Positions 1 to 7,922 of a DNA stretch of 62,019 bases are shown piece after piece. How positions within the stretch are numbered: position 1 is the first letter of the stretch; the number at the start of each line of letters is the position of its first letter. A model generated the notes under the pieces. That model saw nothing but the letters and a program-made list of their open reading frames with translations. It made no database searches and was not told where the DNA came from. The translations under genes were made by a program, and so were the position numbers. Origin of the DNA: Anaerolineales bacterium. Lineage in GTDB: Bacteria > Chloroflexota > Anaerolineae > 4572-78 > NAK82. The stretch is from the NCBI GenBank assembly GCA_020343875.1, contig CP070811.1, positions 2,399,936 through 2,461,954 of the forward strand. Direction: 5' to 3'.

Positions 1-1
1 C

Positions 2-2014
2 CTGGTTGAAGCCAACTTAGTCGGTACCAACCTGGTTGAAACTAACCTAGTTGAGGCTAACCTGGCCGGCGTTAAGCTGAACAAGGCCAACCTGATTGAT
101 GCCAACCTGGCTGGGGCCAAGTTAGCTGAAGCTGACTTGTCAAATGCAAACCTGATTGGGGCCAACCTGGCCAGAGCCAACTTGTGGGGAGCCAACTTAG
201 AGGCAACCTATTTGGTGGAAGCCAACCTGGTGGAAGCCTACCTACGAAATGCCAATTTGGTGGAAGCCTACCTGGTTGGAGCCGACTTGACAGGAGCCAA
301 GCTGGAGGGAGCCAACCTGAGGGGAGCCAATCTGAGGGGAGCCAAGCTGGAGGGAGCCAAGCTGGAGGGAGCTTACCTGGAAGGGGCTAACCTGGTTAGC
401 GTTAACCTGGAGGGCACTAACCTCAGGAAGGCCTACTTATCTGAAGCCAAGCTGGATGAAGCTAATCTGGCAGGTGCCTATCTGGCCGAGGCCAACCTGG
501 TCGGAACGAATTTGTTCCTGGCCAACCTGCAGGAAGCCAACCTGACTCAAGCCAGCCTACGCAAGGCTAAGCTAGGCGGAGCCAATCTGACAGGAGCCAA
601 CCTAACAGAAGCTGACCTGATTGAAGCTAACTTGATTGAAGCCAACCTGAAGAGCGCCTACCTGGCCAAGGCCAGCCTGATTGAAGCTAAGCTGGCAGGG
701 GCCAACCTGATCGAGGCTAACCTGGTGGAGGCTGATCTGAAGGGAGCCAAGTTGGATAAGGCTAACTTGACCAACGCTGGACTGGACAGGGCCAACATGG
801 AGAGAGCCACCTTGGAGGAAGCTAACCTGAGGGAAGCTGTCTTAAGAAAAGCCAATTTGTCTGAAGCCAACTTGACTGGGGCTGACCTGAGGAATGCCAA
901 CCTGATGCAAGCCAAGCTCTTCGAAGCCAAGCTGAGGAATGCCAACCTGGAAGGGACCAACCTGGAGGGCGCCAACTTGGAAGGTGCCAACTTGGAGAGG
1001 GCCGTCCTGAAAGGGGCCAACCTTGAGGGCGCCAGCCTGGAGGGAGCCAAGCTGACAGGAGCCAACCTGGAAGGAGCTAACCTGGAAGGAACAAGCCTGA
1101 CGGGAACTAATCTGACAGGTGTCGGCCTGGAGAGAACGAACCTGAAGAAGGTACACCTGGCTGAGGCAAAGTTGGTGGATGCCAATCTGAGGGGCGCCTA
1201 CCTGGCTGAAGCTAATCTGGGGAGAGCCAATCTAGAGAAAGCCAATCTGGAGAAAGCCAGCCTGGTAGGTGCATATCTGGTTGGGGCCTTCCTGGAGGGC
1301 GCCAATCTGGAGGGAGCCAACCTGGCTGGGGCCAACTTGGAAGGGGCCAATTTGGAGGGCGCCAATTTGGCTGGGGCCAACTTGGAGGAGGCCATTCTGA
1401 GAAATGCCTACTTGCCCAAGGCTAACTTGGTTGAAGCCAATTTGAGGAACGCAAACCTGGTTGAAGCCAAGCTGACTGAAGCTGACTTGGGCAATGCCAG
1501 CCTGACCAGGGCTAACATGATTGGAGCCAACCTGGTCAGAGCTAATCTCCAGGAAGCCAGCCTGGAAAAAGCCAACCTGGCCAGAGCCAACCTGGAGGGA
1601 GCCAATCTTAAGAAGTCCCATCTAACTGAGGCTAAGCTGTCTGATGCCAATCTGAGAGGTGCTCACCTGGCTGAGGCTGAGCTGGTTGATGCTAACCTGA
1701 GGAAGGCCTACTTAGTTGAAGCCTATCTGGTTGAAGCCAACATGATCGGGACCAGCCTAGTTGAAGCCAACCTGAAGAAGGCCTATCTGGTTCAAGCCAA
1801 CATGATCGGAGCTAACCTGTTCCTGGCCAACCTGATTGAGGCCAACATGGTTGGCGCCATCCTGAAGCAGGCCAACCTGATTGAGGCCAAGCTGGTTGGA
1901 GCTAACTTAGATGAAGCTAACCTGGAGGACGCTAGCCTGGAAGGCGCCAACTTGGTTGGAGCCCTCTATAACGATTCCACAATATGGCCGGCTGGTTTCA
2001 ACCACCAGGTGTAG
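2..2014 (+). CDS. Giant pentapeptide-repeat protein, 5' end outside window
   Basis: The reading frame is open from position 2 of the window with no stop before it, so the gene begins upstream; the TTG at 137 is only the first start-like codon inside. At least 670 residues are visible. Nearly all are tandem pentapeptides of the A(N/D)Lxx type (A-N-L-x-x, A-Y-L-x-x, A-K-L-x-x), which fold as a right-handed quadrilateral beta-helix. The repeats stop only in the last 20 residues, where the tail ALYNDSTIWPAGF resembles the usual C-terminal cap of this family. No signal peptide or second domain is visible in this part. Family members range from DNA-mimicking gyrase protectors to proteins of unknown role, so function cannot be assigned. 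DNA-level repetition (gccaacctg-type units) makes copy number prone to recombination and misassembly. Confidence 0.9.
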   Translation: MVEANLVGTNLVETNLVEANLAGVKLNKANLIDANLAGAKLAEADLSNANLIGANLARANLWGANLEATYLVEANLVEAYLRNANLVEAYLVGADLTGAKLEGANLRGANLRGAKLEGAKLEGAYLEGANLVSVNLEGTNLRKAYLSEAKLDEANLAGAYLAEANLVGTNLFLANLQEANLTQASLRKAKLGGANLTGANLTEADLIEANLIEANLKSAYLAKASLIEAKLAGANLIEANLVEADLKGAKLDKANLTNAGLDRANMERATLEEANLREAVLRKANLSEANLTGADLRNANLMQAKLFEAKLRNANLEGTNLEGANLEGANLERAVLKGANLEGASLEGAKLTGANLEGANLEGTSLTGTNLTGVGLERTNLKKVHLAEAKLVDANLRGAYLAEANLGRANLEKANLEKASLVGAYLVGAFLEGANLEGANLAGANLEGANLEGANLAGANLEEAILRNAYLPKANLVEANLRNANLVEAKLTEADLGNASLTRANMIGANLVRANLQEASLEKANLARANLEGANLKKSHLTEAKLSDANLRGAHLAEAELVDANLRKAYLVEAYLVEANMIGTSLVEANLKKAYLVQANMIGANLFLANLIEANMVGAILKQANLIEAKLVGANLDEANLEDASLEGANLVGALYNDSTIWPAGFNHQV

Positions 2015-2054
2015 AGGCTAGCTACGAACGCGATAACTGCACACATTAAATCCC

Positions 2055-2108
2055 GTGTGGTTTTCCACACCCCCCTCCCACTCCCTCTCTCTTCCTCTGC
2101 CCCTCCCA
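2055..2108 (+). terminator. Hairpin plus C/U-rich, G-poor tract (possible Rho-type terminator)
   Basis: A perfect 6-bp hairpin GTGTGG-TTTT-CCACAC (2055-2070) lies 41 nt after the pentapeptide stop codon. It is followed by about 38 nt of almost pure pyrimidine with one A and one G (2070-2107). There is no U-run, so it is not a classic intrinsic terminator. A C-rich, G-poor transcript resembles a Rho loading site. This is inference from composition only. The rest of the 2015-2356 gap holds the mutS promoter and no convincing gene. Confidence 0.35.
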
Positions 2109-2288
2109 TGCGCAACCACCTTGTGTGTCAATTTGTCATCGCGCTGCTCTTCTGAATGCATTTCGCATAGCCTATTTGTGTTTTTGTATGCAGGGGTTGT
2201 TGTTTTGTGTAGTGTTATGACTATGCGAAATAACTCAGCCCGGCCACGTGATCATATTTCCAGGCAGGCGCCAGACCATAACCTTCCT

Positions 2289-2317
2289 TTGACCAATCCT
2301 GCTATTTCCCCTAAAAT
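2289..2317 (+). promoter_or_regulatory. Sigma-70-type promoter of mutS
   Basis: TTGACC (2289-2294), a 17-nt spacer, then TAAAAT (2312-2317). Predicted start of transcription is near 2324, about 33 nt before the mutS ATG. Spacing and both boxes are close to consensus. Confidence 0.6.
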
Positions 2318-2356
2318 AAGAGCTCAGCAAAGCCCTCAGACTGGCCCGGAGGCCCT

Positions 2357-5113
2357 ATGTCCACCCCTATGCGCAGGCAATACCTCCAAATCAAAAAGCA
2401 GTATCCCCAGGCCATTGTTTTCTTTCGCCTGGGCGACTTCTATGAGACCTTTGATGCGGATGCCGAGCTGGTGGCTGATGTATGCGACATTGCCCTCACC
2501 TCACGCCCGGTTGGCAAGAACCAGCGTGTGCCCTTGGCAGGCGTCCCGTATCACTCTGCCGACACGTATATCGCTCGCCTTATCGCCGCTGGGCACAAAG
2601 TAGCCATCGTGGAGCAGGTGGGGGGTGGCGTATCCAGCCACCTGCGAAGTGGGATGAGCCGTGGTGGGGGCAACAAGGCAGCAGAAGATGGGGCGCGAGG
2701 CCTGGTCCACCGCGAGGTGGTACGCGTCGTCACCCCTGGTACGGTAGTAGAACCCACGCTGCTCGACGACCGGCTAAACAATTACCTGGCGGCTCTGGTG
2801 ATCGAGGGGAACCGCGCTGGCCTGGCCTACGCCGATATTTCCACCGGCGAATTCGCCGCTACCCAACTTGATGCTACCGGTGGCTGGCGTGTCATCGCCG
2901 AGGAATTGACCCGCCTGCAACCGGCTGAAGTGTTGGTGCCGGACCTGCAAGCCACCCAGCTCTCCGAGCTTGCCGCGACCCTGTCTGGCTTCAGGTCTCC
3001 GGCCTCCGATCTGCAGTCTCTGGTCTCCCACTACGATGCCTGGCACTTCGACCTGGAAACGGCCCGCCAGGCTCTCTTGAACCACTTCGACGTGGCTACT
3101 TTGGACGGCTTTGGGCTGGAGGGCAAGCCACTGGCGATTCGCGCCGCGGGGGCCATCCTCCAATACCTGACCCAGACCCACCCGCACCGAGGAAAACCTC
3201 TGGAGGGGGAACGAGGTGCCCTGGACCACCTAAGCCGGATCGTGACTTACTCCACAGATGGGTTCATGAACCTGGATGCCGCTACCCGCCGTAACCTGGA
3301 ACTGACCCAAACTCTGCGTACCGGCGCTGTGCAAGGCTCGCTATTGGGGGTACTCGACCTGACTGTGACACCTATGGGCGCTCGCCGGCTACGAAGCTGG
3401 CTGCTGCAACCTCTGCTCGACCTGGAAGCCCTGGTGCAACGTTTCGACGCGGTAGAGGCCTTGGTGCAAAACACTTCTAGCCGAGCCGAATTGCGGGCTG
3501 ACCTGAAGGGCGTAGCTGACCTGGAGCGGCTAGCCAATCGGGCGGCCCAAGGTATCATCCGTCCCCGCGAACTGCTGGCCCTGCGTGAAAGCCTGGAAGC
3601 CATCCCTCCCCTGAGAGAGGCAATGTCCGCCATAGTCTCAGAGGCGAGGGATACCACTCTCCTACTTCATACAATCCAGTCTGCCATGGACTCCTGCCCA
3701 GAGGTAGTGGAGCTTATCGCCCAAGCCGTCGCTGACAGCCCACCTGCCGCGCCCACCTCCCCTGGCATCATCCGGGCCGGCTTCTCAGCCGAACTGGACA
3801 ACATATTGATTGCGGCCCGCGATGCCAAGGCCTGGATCGCCAACCTGGAGCGAACCGAACGCCAGCGCACTGGCATCAAGAACCTAAAGGTAGGCTTCAA
3901 CAAAGTCTTCGGCTACTACCTTGAGGTCAGCAAAGCCAACTTGAGCGCGGCGCCTGCTGAGTACATCCGTAAACAGACGTTGGTCAACGCAGAGCGTTTC
4001 ATCACTCCCGAGCTCAAGGAGTACGAGTCGCTTGTCCTCAACGCCGAAGAGCGGCAATTGGAAGTCGAGATGCGCATATATCGAGAGGTGTGTGCCCAGG
4101 TTGCAGCCGCTGCCCACCGTTTGCTGGCCACGGCGCGCGCCCTGGCCCAGCTAGACACCTGTGCGGCACTGGCCGAGGCCGCCGTGCGCTACAACTATGT
4201 CCGTCCTGAGCTGACCCATGACGTCTGCATTGAAATAGCCGCCGGGCGTCACCCGGTGGTCGAGCAGATGGCACTCAGGGGCACCCTGGAACTCTTCGTG
4301 CCTAACGACGCTCAGCTATCGGGTGATGAGCTGATGTTGATCATCACCGGCCCCAACATGAGCGGGAAGTCCACGTATCTTCGACAGGTCGCGCTCATCG
4401 TGCTGATGGCCCAAATCGGCTCTTTTGTGCCGGCAGACAAAGCACGTGTGGGCCTGGTGGATCGCATCTTCACCCGAATTGGCGCTGAAGACATCATCCA
4501 TGCCGGGCAATCGACCTTTATGGTCGAGATGGTGGAGACAGCCAACATCCTGCACCACGCCACGCGTCGCAGCCTGCTGATCCTGGATGAGATCGGACGC
4601 GGCACCAGCACCTACGATGGGCTATCCATTGCCTGGGCAGTCGTGGAATACATCCATAACCACCCTGACCTGCAAGCCAGGACACTCTTTGCCACCCATT
4701 ACCACGAGCTGACCGAGCTGGCCGGCCTGCTGCCCCATGTGCGTAACTACAACGTGGCCGTCGCCGAACAGGGGGACGGAGTAGTCTTCCTGCACAAGAT
4801 CATCCCTGGCGGGGCTGACCGTAGCTACGGGATCCATGTGGCCCAATTAGCCGGGCTACCTCGTTCCGTAATCAATCGCGCCCAGGAGATACTCTCCCAA
4901 CTGGAGCGGGAGGGGGCCCGCAGCCCATCGCCACACGTGCAGGCCTCCGGGCGGGCTGAGCCTGCCGCGCGTCAGCTCGCCCTCTTCGGCAGCGAGCCGC
5001 ACCCTGTCATCAAATTCCTGCGCCAGTTGGACGTGAACAGCCTCACCCCCCTGGAAGCGATCAGCAAGTTGTACGAAATGCAGAGTCAGGTGCGTAAAGA
5101 GGACGACAGCTAA
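2357..5113 (+). CDS. mutS: DNA mismatch repair ATPase MutS
   Basis: 918 residues, somewhat longer than the E. coli protein. It recognises mismatches and small loops and recruits MutL. The N-terminal mismatch-binding motif GDFYETF carries the Phe-x-Glu pair (F28, E30) that stacks on the mismatch. The Walker A motif GPNMSGKST is at 665-673, followed by LLILDEIGRGTST (Walker B and signature) and the ATHYHEL segment. The start is supported by GGAGG about 5 nt upstream of the ATG and by the promoter at 2289. One oddity is a Gly/Ser-rich insertion of about 25 residues (GGGVSSHLRSGMSRGGG) just after the VAIVEQ strand of domain I; it keeps frame and is probably a surface loop. mutL is not in the window. 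The lipoprotein gene follows after 29 nt. Confidence 0.97.
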   Translation: MSTPMRRQYLQIKKQYPQAIVFFRLGDFYETFDADAELVADVCDIALTSRPVGKNQRVPLAGVPYHSADTYIARLIAAGHKVAIVEQVGGGVSSHLRSGMSRGGGNKAAEDGARGLVHREVVRVVTPGTVVEPTLLDDRLNNYLAALVIEGNRAGLAYADISTGEFAATQLDATGGWRVIAEELTRLQPAEVLVPDLQATQLSELAATLSGFRSPASDLQSLVSHYDAWHFDLETARQALLNHFDVATLDGFGLEGKPLAIRAAGAILQYLTQTHPHRGKPLEGERGALDHLSRIVTYSTDGFMNLDAATRRNLELTQTLRTGAVQGSLLGVLDLTVTPMGARRLRSWLLQPLLDLEALVQRFDAVEALVQNTSSRAELRADLKGVADLERLANRAAQGIIRPRELLALRESLEAIPPLREAMSAIVSEARDTTLLLHTIQSAMDSCPEVVELIAQAVADSPPAAPTSPGIIRAGFSAELDNILIAARDAKAWIANLERTERQRTGIKNLKVGFNKVFGYYLEVSKANLSAAPAEYIRKQTLVNAERFITPELKEYESLVLNAEERQLEVEMRIYREVCAQVAAAAHRLLATARALAQLDTCAALAEAAVRYNYVRPELTHDVCIEIAAGRHPVVEQMALRGTLELFVPNDAQLSGDELMLIITGPNMSGKSTYLRQVALIVLMAQIGSFVPADKARVGLVDRIFTRIGAEDIIHAGQSTFMVEMVETANILHHATRRSLLILDEIGRGTSTYDGLSIAWAVVEYIHNHPDLQARTLFATHYHELTELAGLLPHVRNYNVAVAEQGDGVVFLHKIIPGGADRSYGIHVAQLAGLPRSVINRAQEILSQLEREGARSPSPHVQASGRAEPAARQLALFGSEPHPVIKFLRQLDVNSLTPLEAISKLYEMQSQVRKEDDS

Positions 5114-5142
5114 CTACACCAACTTCAGCAATGGGGAGTCAT

Positions 5143-6327
5143 ATGACACAATCATCTATCAAAATCCGTAGCCTCGTATGCGTTGCTGGCGTCTTGCTAG
5201 CGACCAGCCTGGCTTGCCGTCTGGGGCAGGAAGCCACACCTGGGCCAGAAGCGCCCAGCGTTACCCTCACCAGCCCCCTGCCCAACCAGACAGCTCCAGC
5301 CGGGGAGCCGATCCAAGTCAATTCGACCTCAGTGGACACAGAGGGGATCCAGCGCATCGAGCTCTGGGTAGATGACATCAAGGTTCGGGTAGACACCAAC
5401 CCTGAACTGAGTTCACCGTACATCGTGTCGCAACAATGGCAAAGCGAGGTAGCCGGCACCCATGTCATCGTGGTCAAGGCTTTCAATGCGCAGGGAATTG
5501 CCGGGCAGTCACAACCAGTAGTCATCACCCTGACAGCCAAAGCACAGCCTGCGCCGGCAGCCACGCCTGTAGCACAGGCTTCGTCCACTTCTGTCGTAGA
5601 AGGAACGCCACCGGTGCCCACATCCACACCCCCGTTGCCTCCGACACCCACATGGACGCCCACCCCGGCATCCCTGTCGCCCACCAGCACCGCCGGCGTC
5701 ACGTGTACACCTCCGCCCTGCCAGACGGATGAAGTATACTATTGCCCCGACGCATGCCCCGGTGGGTGTGGCACTCAATGCGCGACCCCCACGCCGACCC
5801 CCACACCGCCTCAATTCGACCCGACCGGGATCGAGACGCACGACATTTTTGAGCCCGTGTGGGAGCAACCTGGGGTGAAAGACTATCTAGGCTACCCAAC
5901 CCAGGCTGCCTCCGACGACCGGAACTATGCCCGCCAATACTTCGACCGCGGTTACCTATATTGGTGGGACCAACCCAACGCCAGAGGGCTTATCTGGGCC
6001 ATCGAGATGCCCCAGCCAGCCGCAAAACAAGGCTTCCTGTGGACCGGGCCCTACGAGGATATGTGGGACGGAGGCGACGTCTATTCTTGTGAGGCAGCCC
6101 AGAGCAACCCCAACGGCCCAGTGCGTGGCTTCGGCCAGCTGTGGTGCGATCACCCCGAAATCGCCGAAGCGATTGGAGCCGCCCGTGAGTCGGAACAGGG
6201 CACCGGCAGCACAACCAGCTACGGAGTGGTCCAGTTCTTCCAGGGCGGAGTGATGTTATATAGCCCCATAGATCGCGAGGTTTGGGCGCTCTTTAATGGC
6301 GGGACGTGGCAACGACACCCACGTTGA
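5143..6327 (+). CDS. Secreted lipoprotein with Ig-like domain and Thr/Pro-rich linker
   Basis: 394 residues from the ATG at 5143, chosen because GGGGAG lies just before it; the ATG at 5131 overlaps that site. The N-terminus is a signal peptide ending in SLAC (C25), an imperfect lipobox. Residues about 35-130 form a bacterial Ig-like fold (VTLTSPLPNQ..., with a WVDDIKV strand). A low-complexity linker rich in TPTPTP follows and holds a small Cys-rich knot (about 8 Cys, CPDACPGGCGTQC). The C-terminal 150 residues are Trp/Tyr-rich (YLGYPTQAA, YLYWWDQ) and not assigned to a known enzyme. The linker style is common in Chloroflexota surface proteins. Function unknown; an extracellular binding role is a guess. 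Confidence 0.8.
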   Translation: MTQSSIKIRSLVCVAGVLLATSLACRLGQEATPGPEAPSVTLTSPLPNQTAPAGEPIQVNSTSVDTEGIQRIELWVDDIKVRVDTNPELSSPYIVSQQWQSEVAGTHVIVVKAFNAQGIAGQSQPVVITLTAKAQPAPAATPVAQASSTSVVEGTPPVPTSTPPLPPTPTWTPTPASLSPTSTAGVTCTPPPCQTDEVYYCPDACPGGCGTQCATPTPTPTPPQFDPTGIETHDIFEPVWEQPGVKDYLGYPTQAASDDRNYARQYFDRGYLYWWDQPNARGLIWAIEMPQPAAKQGFLWTGPYEDMWDGGDVYSCEAAQSNPNGPVRGFGQLWCDHPEIAEAIGAARESEQGTGSTTSYGVVQFFQGGVMLYSPIDREVWALFNGGTWQRHPR

Positions 6328-6350
6328 GGGGTAAGTCCAGAATCAAGCAA

Positions 6351-6376
6351 GCCCGTCCTTTCTGTGAAGGACGGGC
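6351..6376. terminator. Bidirectional hairpin between convergent genes
   Basis: Perfect 10-bp stem GCCCGTCCTT / AAGGACGGGC with a 6-nt loop, placed between the stops of the lipoprotein gene (+) and the S1-domain gene (-). Flanks are not strongly U-rich. Confidence 0.6.
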
Positions 6377-6471
6377 ATCATCCGGCCCAAAGGGGGAATC
6401 TCAATTCCTGTCTGGCGGGAAGCTACCCACACCGGGGGTAGGTGCAGCGAAACGATCCTAGCTGGATCGAC

Positions 6472-7209
6472 TCAGTGTCTCAGGCTGGCAGCGATCAACT
6501 TCTCGATGTCATCCTGCTTGCTCTTTGTCCTGTCGTCATCCTTGATGGCCGCCTGGAAGGCCAGTGCCATCACCGTGGGAGTAGGTTCACTTTGTTCTAC
6601 CACGGGCTCCGGCGCTGGGGCCGCAGGCGTCTCGGTGAACTCTTTCATGCTCAAGTCCACTTTACGCGCCTTGCGGTCAACCTTTAGAACCCTGACCTGA
6701 ACCTTGTCGCCTACTGATACCACTTCGTCGACCGAACCGATGTAGCCCTCAGTCAACTCTGACACGTGCACCAGGCCATCACGCCCCGTGCCTATGTCAA
6801 CAAAAACGCCGTATGGCTCCATGCGAGTTACCACGCCATCAACCACCATTTCAGGCTTCAGTTCCTTGAAGCGGCGAGTCACAGGCCTAACCATCGTCAA
6901 ACTGATACGACCACGCTTCTTATCTACCTTCTTGACCCAAACCTGAACTTCATCCCCTATGGCCACAACATCGGATACTTTTGAGACGCGCCGCCGGACC
7001 AACTCGGAGATATGAACCAGCCCATCCTGGGCGATTCCCATATCCACAAAAGCGCCAAAATCGGTGGTGCTCTTAACCTTGCCCCGTAGCTCCATACCCG
7101 GCTTCAGGTCCTGGATCGACAATGGGGCAGACTTGTCCCCAGCTCCGTGCGCCTCTGCGCTTTTCTCCTCCACCGCTGATGCGGTGGCGGAGGTTTCCTG
7201 CTCACTCAT
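6472..7209 (-). CDS. S1 RNA-binding protein, two S1 domains
   Basis: 245 residues. Two consecutive S1 (OB-fold) domains are clear. The first (about 35-105) contains GKVKSTTDFGAFVDMG and DGLVHISEL; the second (about 118-190) contains GVVTRMEPYGVFVDIG and DGLVHVSEL. The N-terminal 30 residues and C-terminal 50 residues are acidic, Ala/Glu/Pro-rich and probably disordered. It resembles the short ribosomal protein S1-like proteins of several non-proteobacterial phyla, which bind mRNA or ribosomes, rather than six-domain RpsA. The start has a strong GGGAGG site, and a near-perfect promoter lies upstream at 7246-7274. Confidence 0.88.
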   Translation of the reverse strand: MSEQETSATASAVEEKSAEAHGAGDKSAPLSIQDLKPGMELRGKVKSTTDFGAFVDMGIAQDGLVHISELVRRRVSKVSDVVAIGDEVQVWVKKVDKKRGRISLTMVRPVTRRFKELKPEMVVDGVVTRMEPYGVFVDIGTGRDGLVHVSELTEGYIGSVDEVVSVGDKVQVRVLKVDRKARKVDLSMKEFTETPAAPAPEPVVEQSEPTPTVMALAFQAAIKDDDRTKSKQDDIEKLIAASLRH

Positions 7210-7245
7210 AAATGTCCTCCCTAATACAAATGCACATACGGCGGG

Positions 7246-7274
7246 ATTATACCACCCGCGCAGGTGGATGGCAA
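7246..7274 (-). promoter_or_regulatory. Strong sigma-70-type promoter of the S1-domain gene
   Basis: On the minus strand: TTGCCA (7274-7269), 17-nt spacer, consensus TATAAT (7251-7246). The start codon is at 7209. Confidence 0.75.
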
Positions 7275-7320
7275 ATGTCCACGGCTCTTGTGCAGCCGCC
7301 CAGCCAGGCAGAAAGCCTTA

Positions 7321-7350
7321 TTTACCCCTGCCGCCAAATTGTGGTAAAAT
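7321..7350 (+). promoter_or_regulatory. Possible promoter of the FHA/PP2C/kinase block
   Basis: TTTACC (7321-7326), 18-nt spacer, TAAAAT (7345-7350), 37 nt before the chosen FHA start at 7388. The -35 box is weak. Confidence 0.4.
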
Positions 7351-7387
7351 GATGCCTGAAAGGACGATAGGCGAGGAGAAAGGTCCT

Positions 7388-7897
7388 ATGCAAGTGGTGG
7401 AGCGATGGATAGGGGCTCAAGGCTGGCTACTTCCTTTTGCCGGCGGGATACTGATATGGGCGGTGGGAGCCGCTGCTCTACTGGCAGTGGCAATCCTGCT
7501 GTTCTTGATTACCCGGCATCGCCAACGCGTGCCCTCTGCTCCGCCGCCAACGTCAGCTATCCCTTTCCTCAAATCCTCTGATGACAGGCTTTACTTCCGA
7601 CTGGACGGGCTGGATGGGAATGGGCTGGTCATCGGGCGGGGTAAGCAAGGCATCGATCTTAGAATTCCAGAGTCTGTCCCACATGCGGACACCGTGTCCA
7701 ACCAGCACGCCCGCATCTATTACGATGCGACCTACGGACTGGTCATCATCGAAGACCTGGACAGTACAAACGGGATATTCATCAATAACCGCCAGGCGCC
7801 CCGCAAGAATCTGCTCAGAAACGAGTGGGTCGTCGGCTTGGGGCAAGTAACGCTAGTGTACCACGATGGCGAGACGGATACAGGCCCCCTCGACTGA
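7388..7897 (+). CDS. Membrane-anchored FHA-domain protein
   Basis: 169 residues from the ATG at 7388, chosen because AGGAGAAAGG precedes it; longer in-frame forms read through untranslated-looking sequence. An N-terminal transmembrane helix (about residues 15-45) is followed by a short linker and one FHA domain. Phosphothreonine-binding landmarks are visible: VIGRG, the SNQHARI strand (Ser and His of the FHA signature) and DLDSTNGIFIN. FHA domains bind pThr peptides, so this is probably a membrane reader for the kinase encoded two genes downstream. Its 3' end precedes the PP2C start by only 22-25 nt. Confidence 0.85.
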   Translation: MQVVERWIGAQGWLLPFAGGILIWAVGAAALLAVAILLFLITRHRQRVPSAPPPTSAIPFLKSSDDRLYFRLDGLDGNGLVIGRGKQGIDLRIPESVPHADTVSNQHARIYYDATYGLVIIEDLDSTNGIFINNRQAPRKNLLRNEWVVGLGQVTLVYHDGETDTGPLD

Positions 7898-7922
7898 TAA
7901 CATCTCAGGAGCCTCCACAGTG

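Noticed and set aside
658..1650. Long minus-strand frames across the pentapeptide gene
   Set aside because: They are repetitive mirror frames of the repeat codons, Leu/Ala/Ser-rich with no start signals.
2..2014. CRISPR-like regular repeats
   Set aside because: The 15-nt periodicity is coding pentapeptide repetition without spacers.
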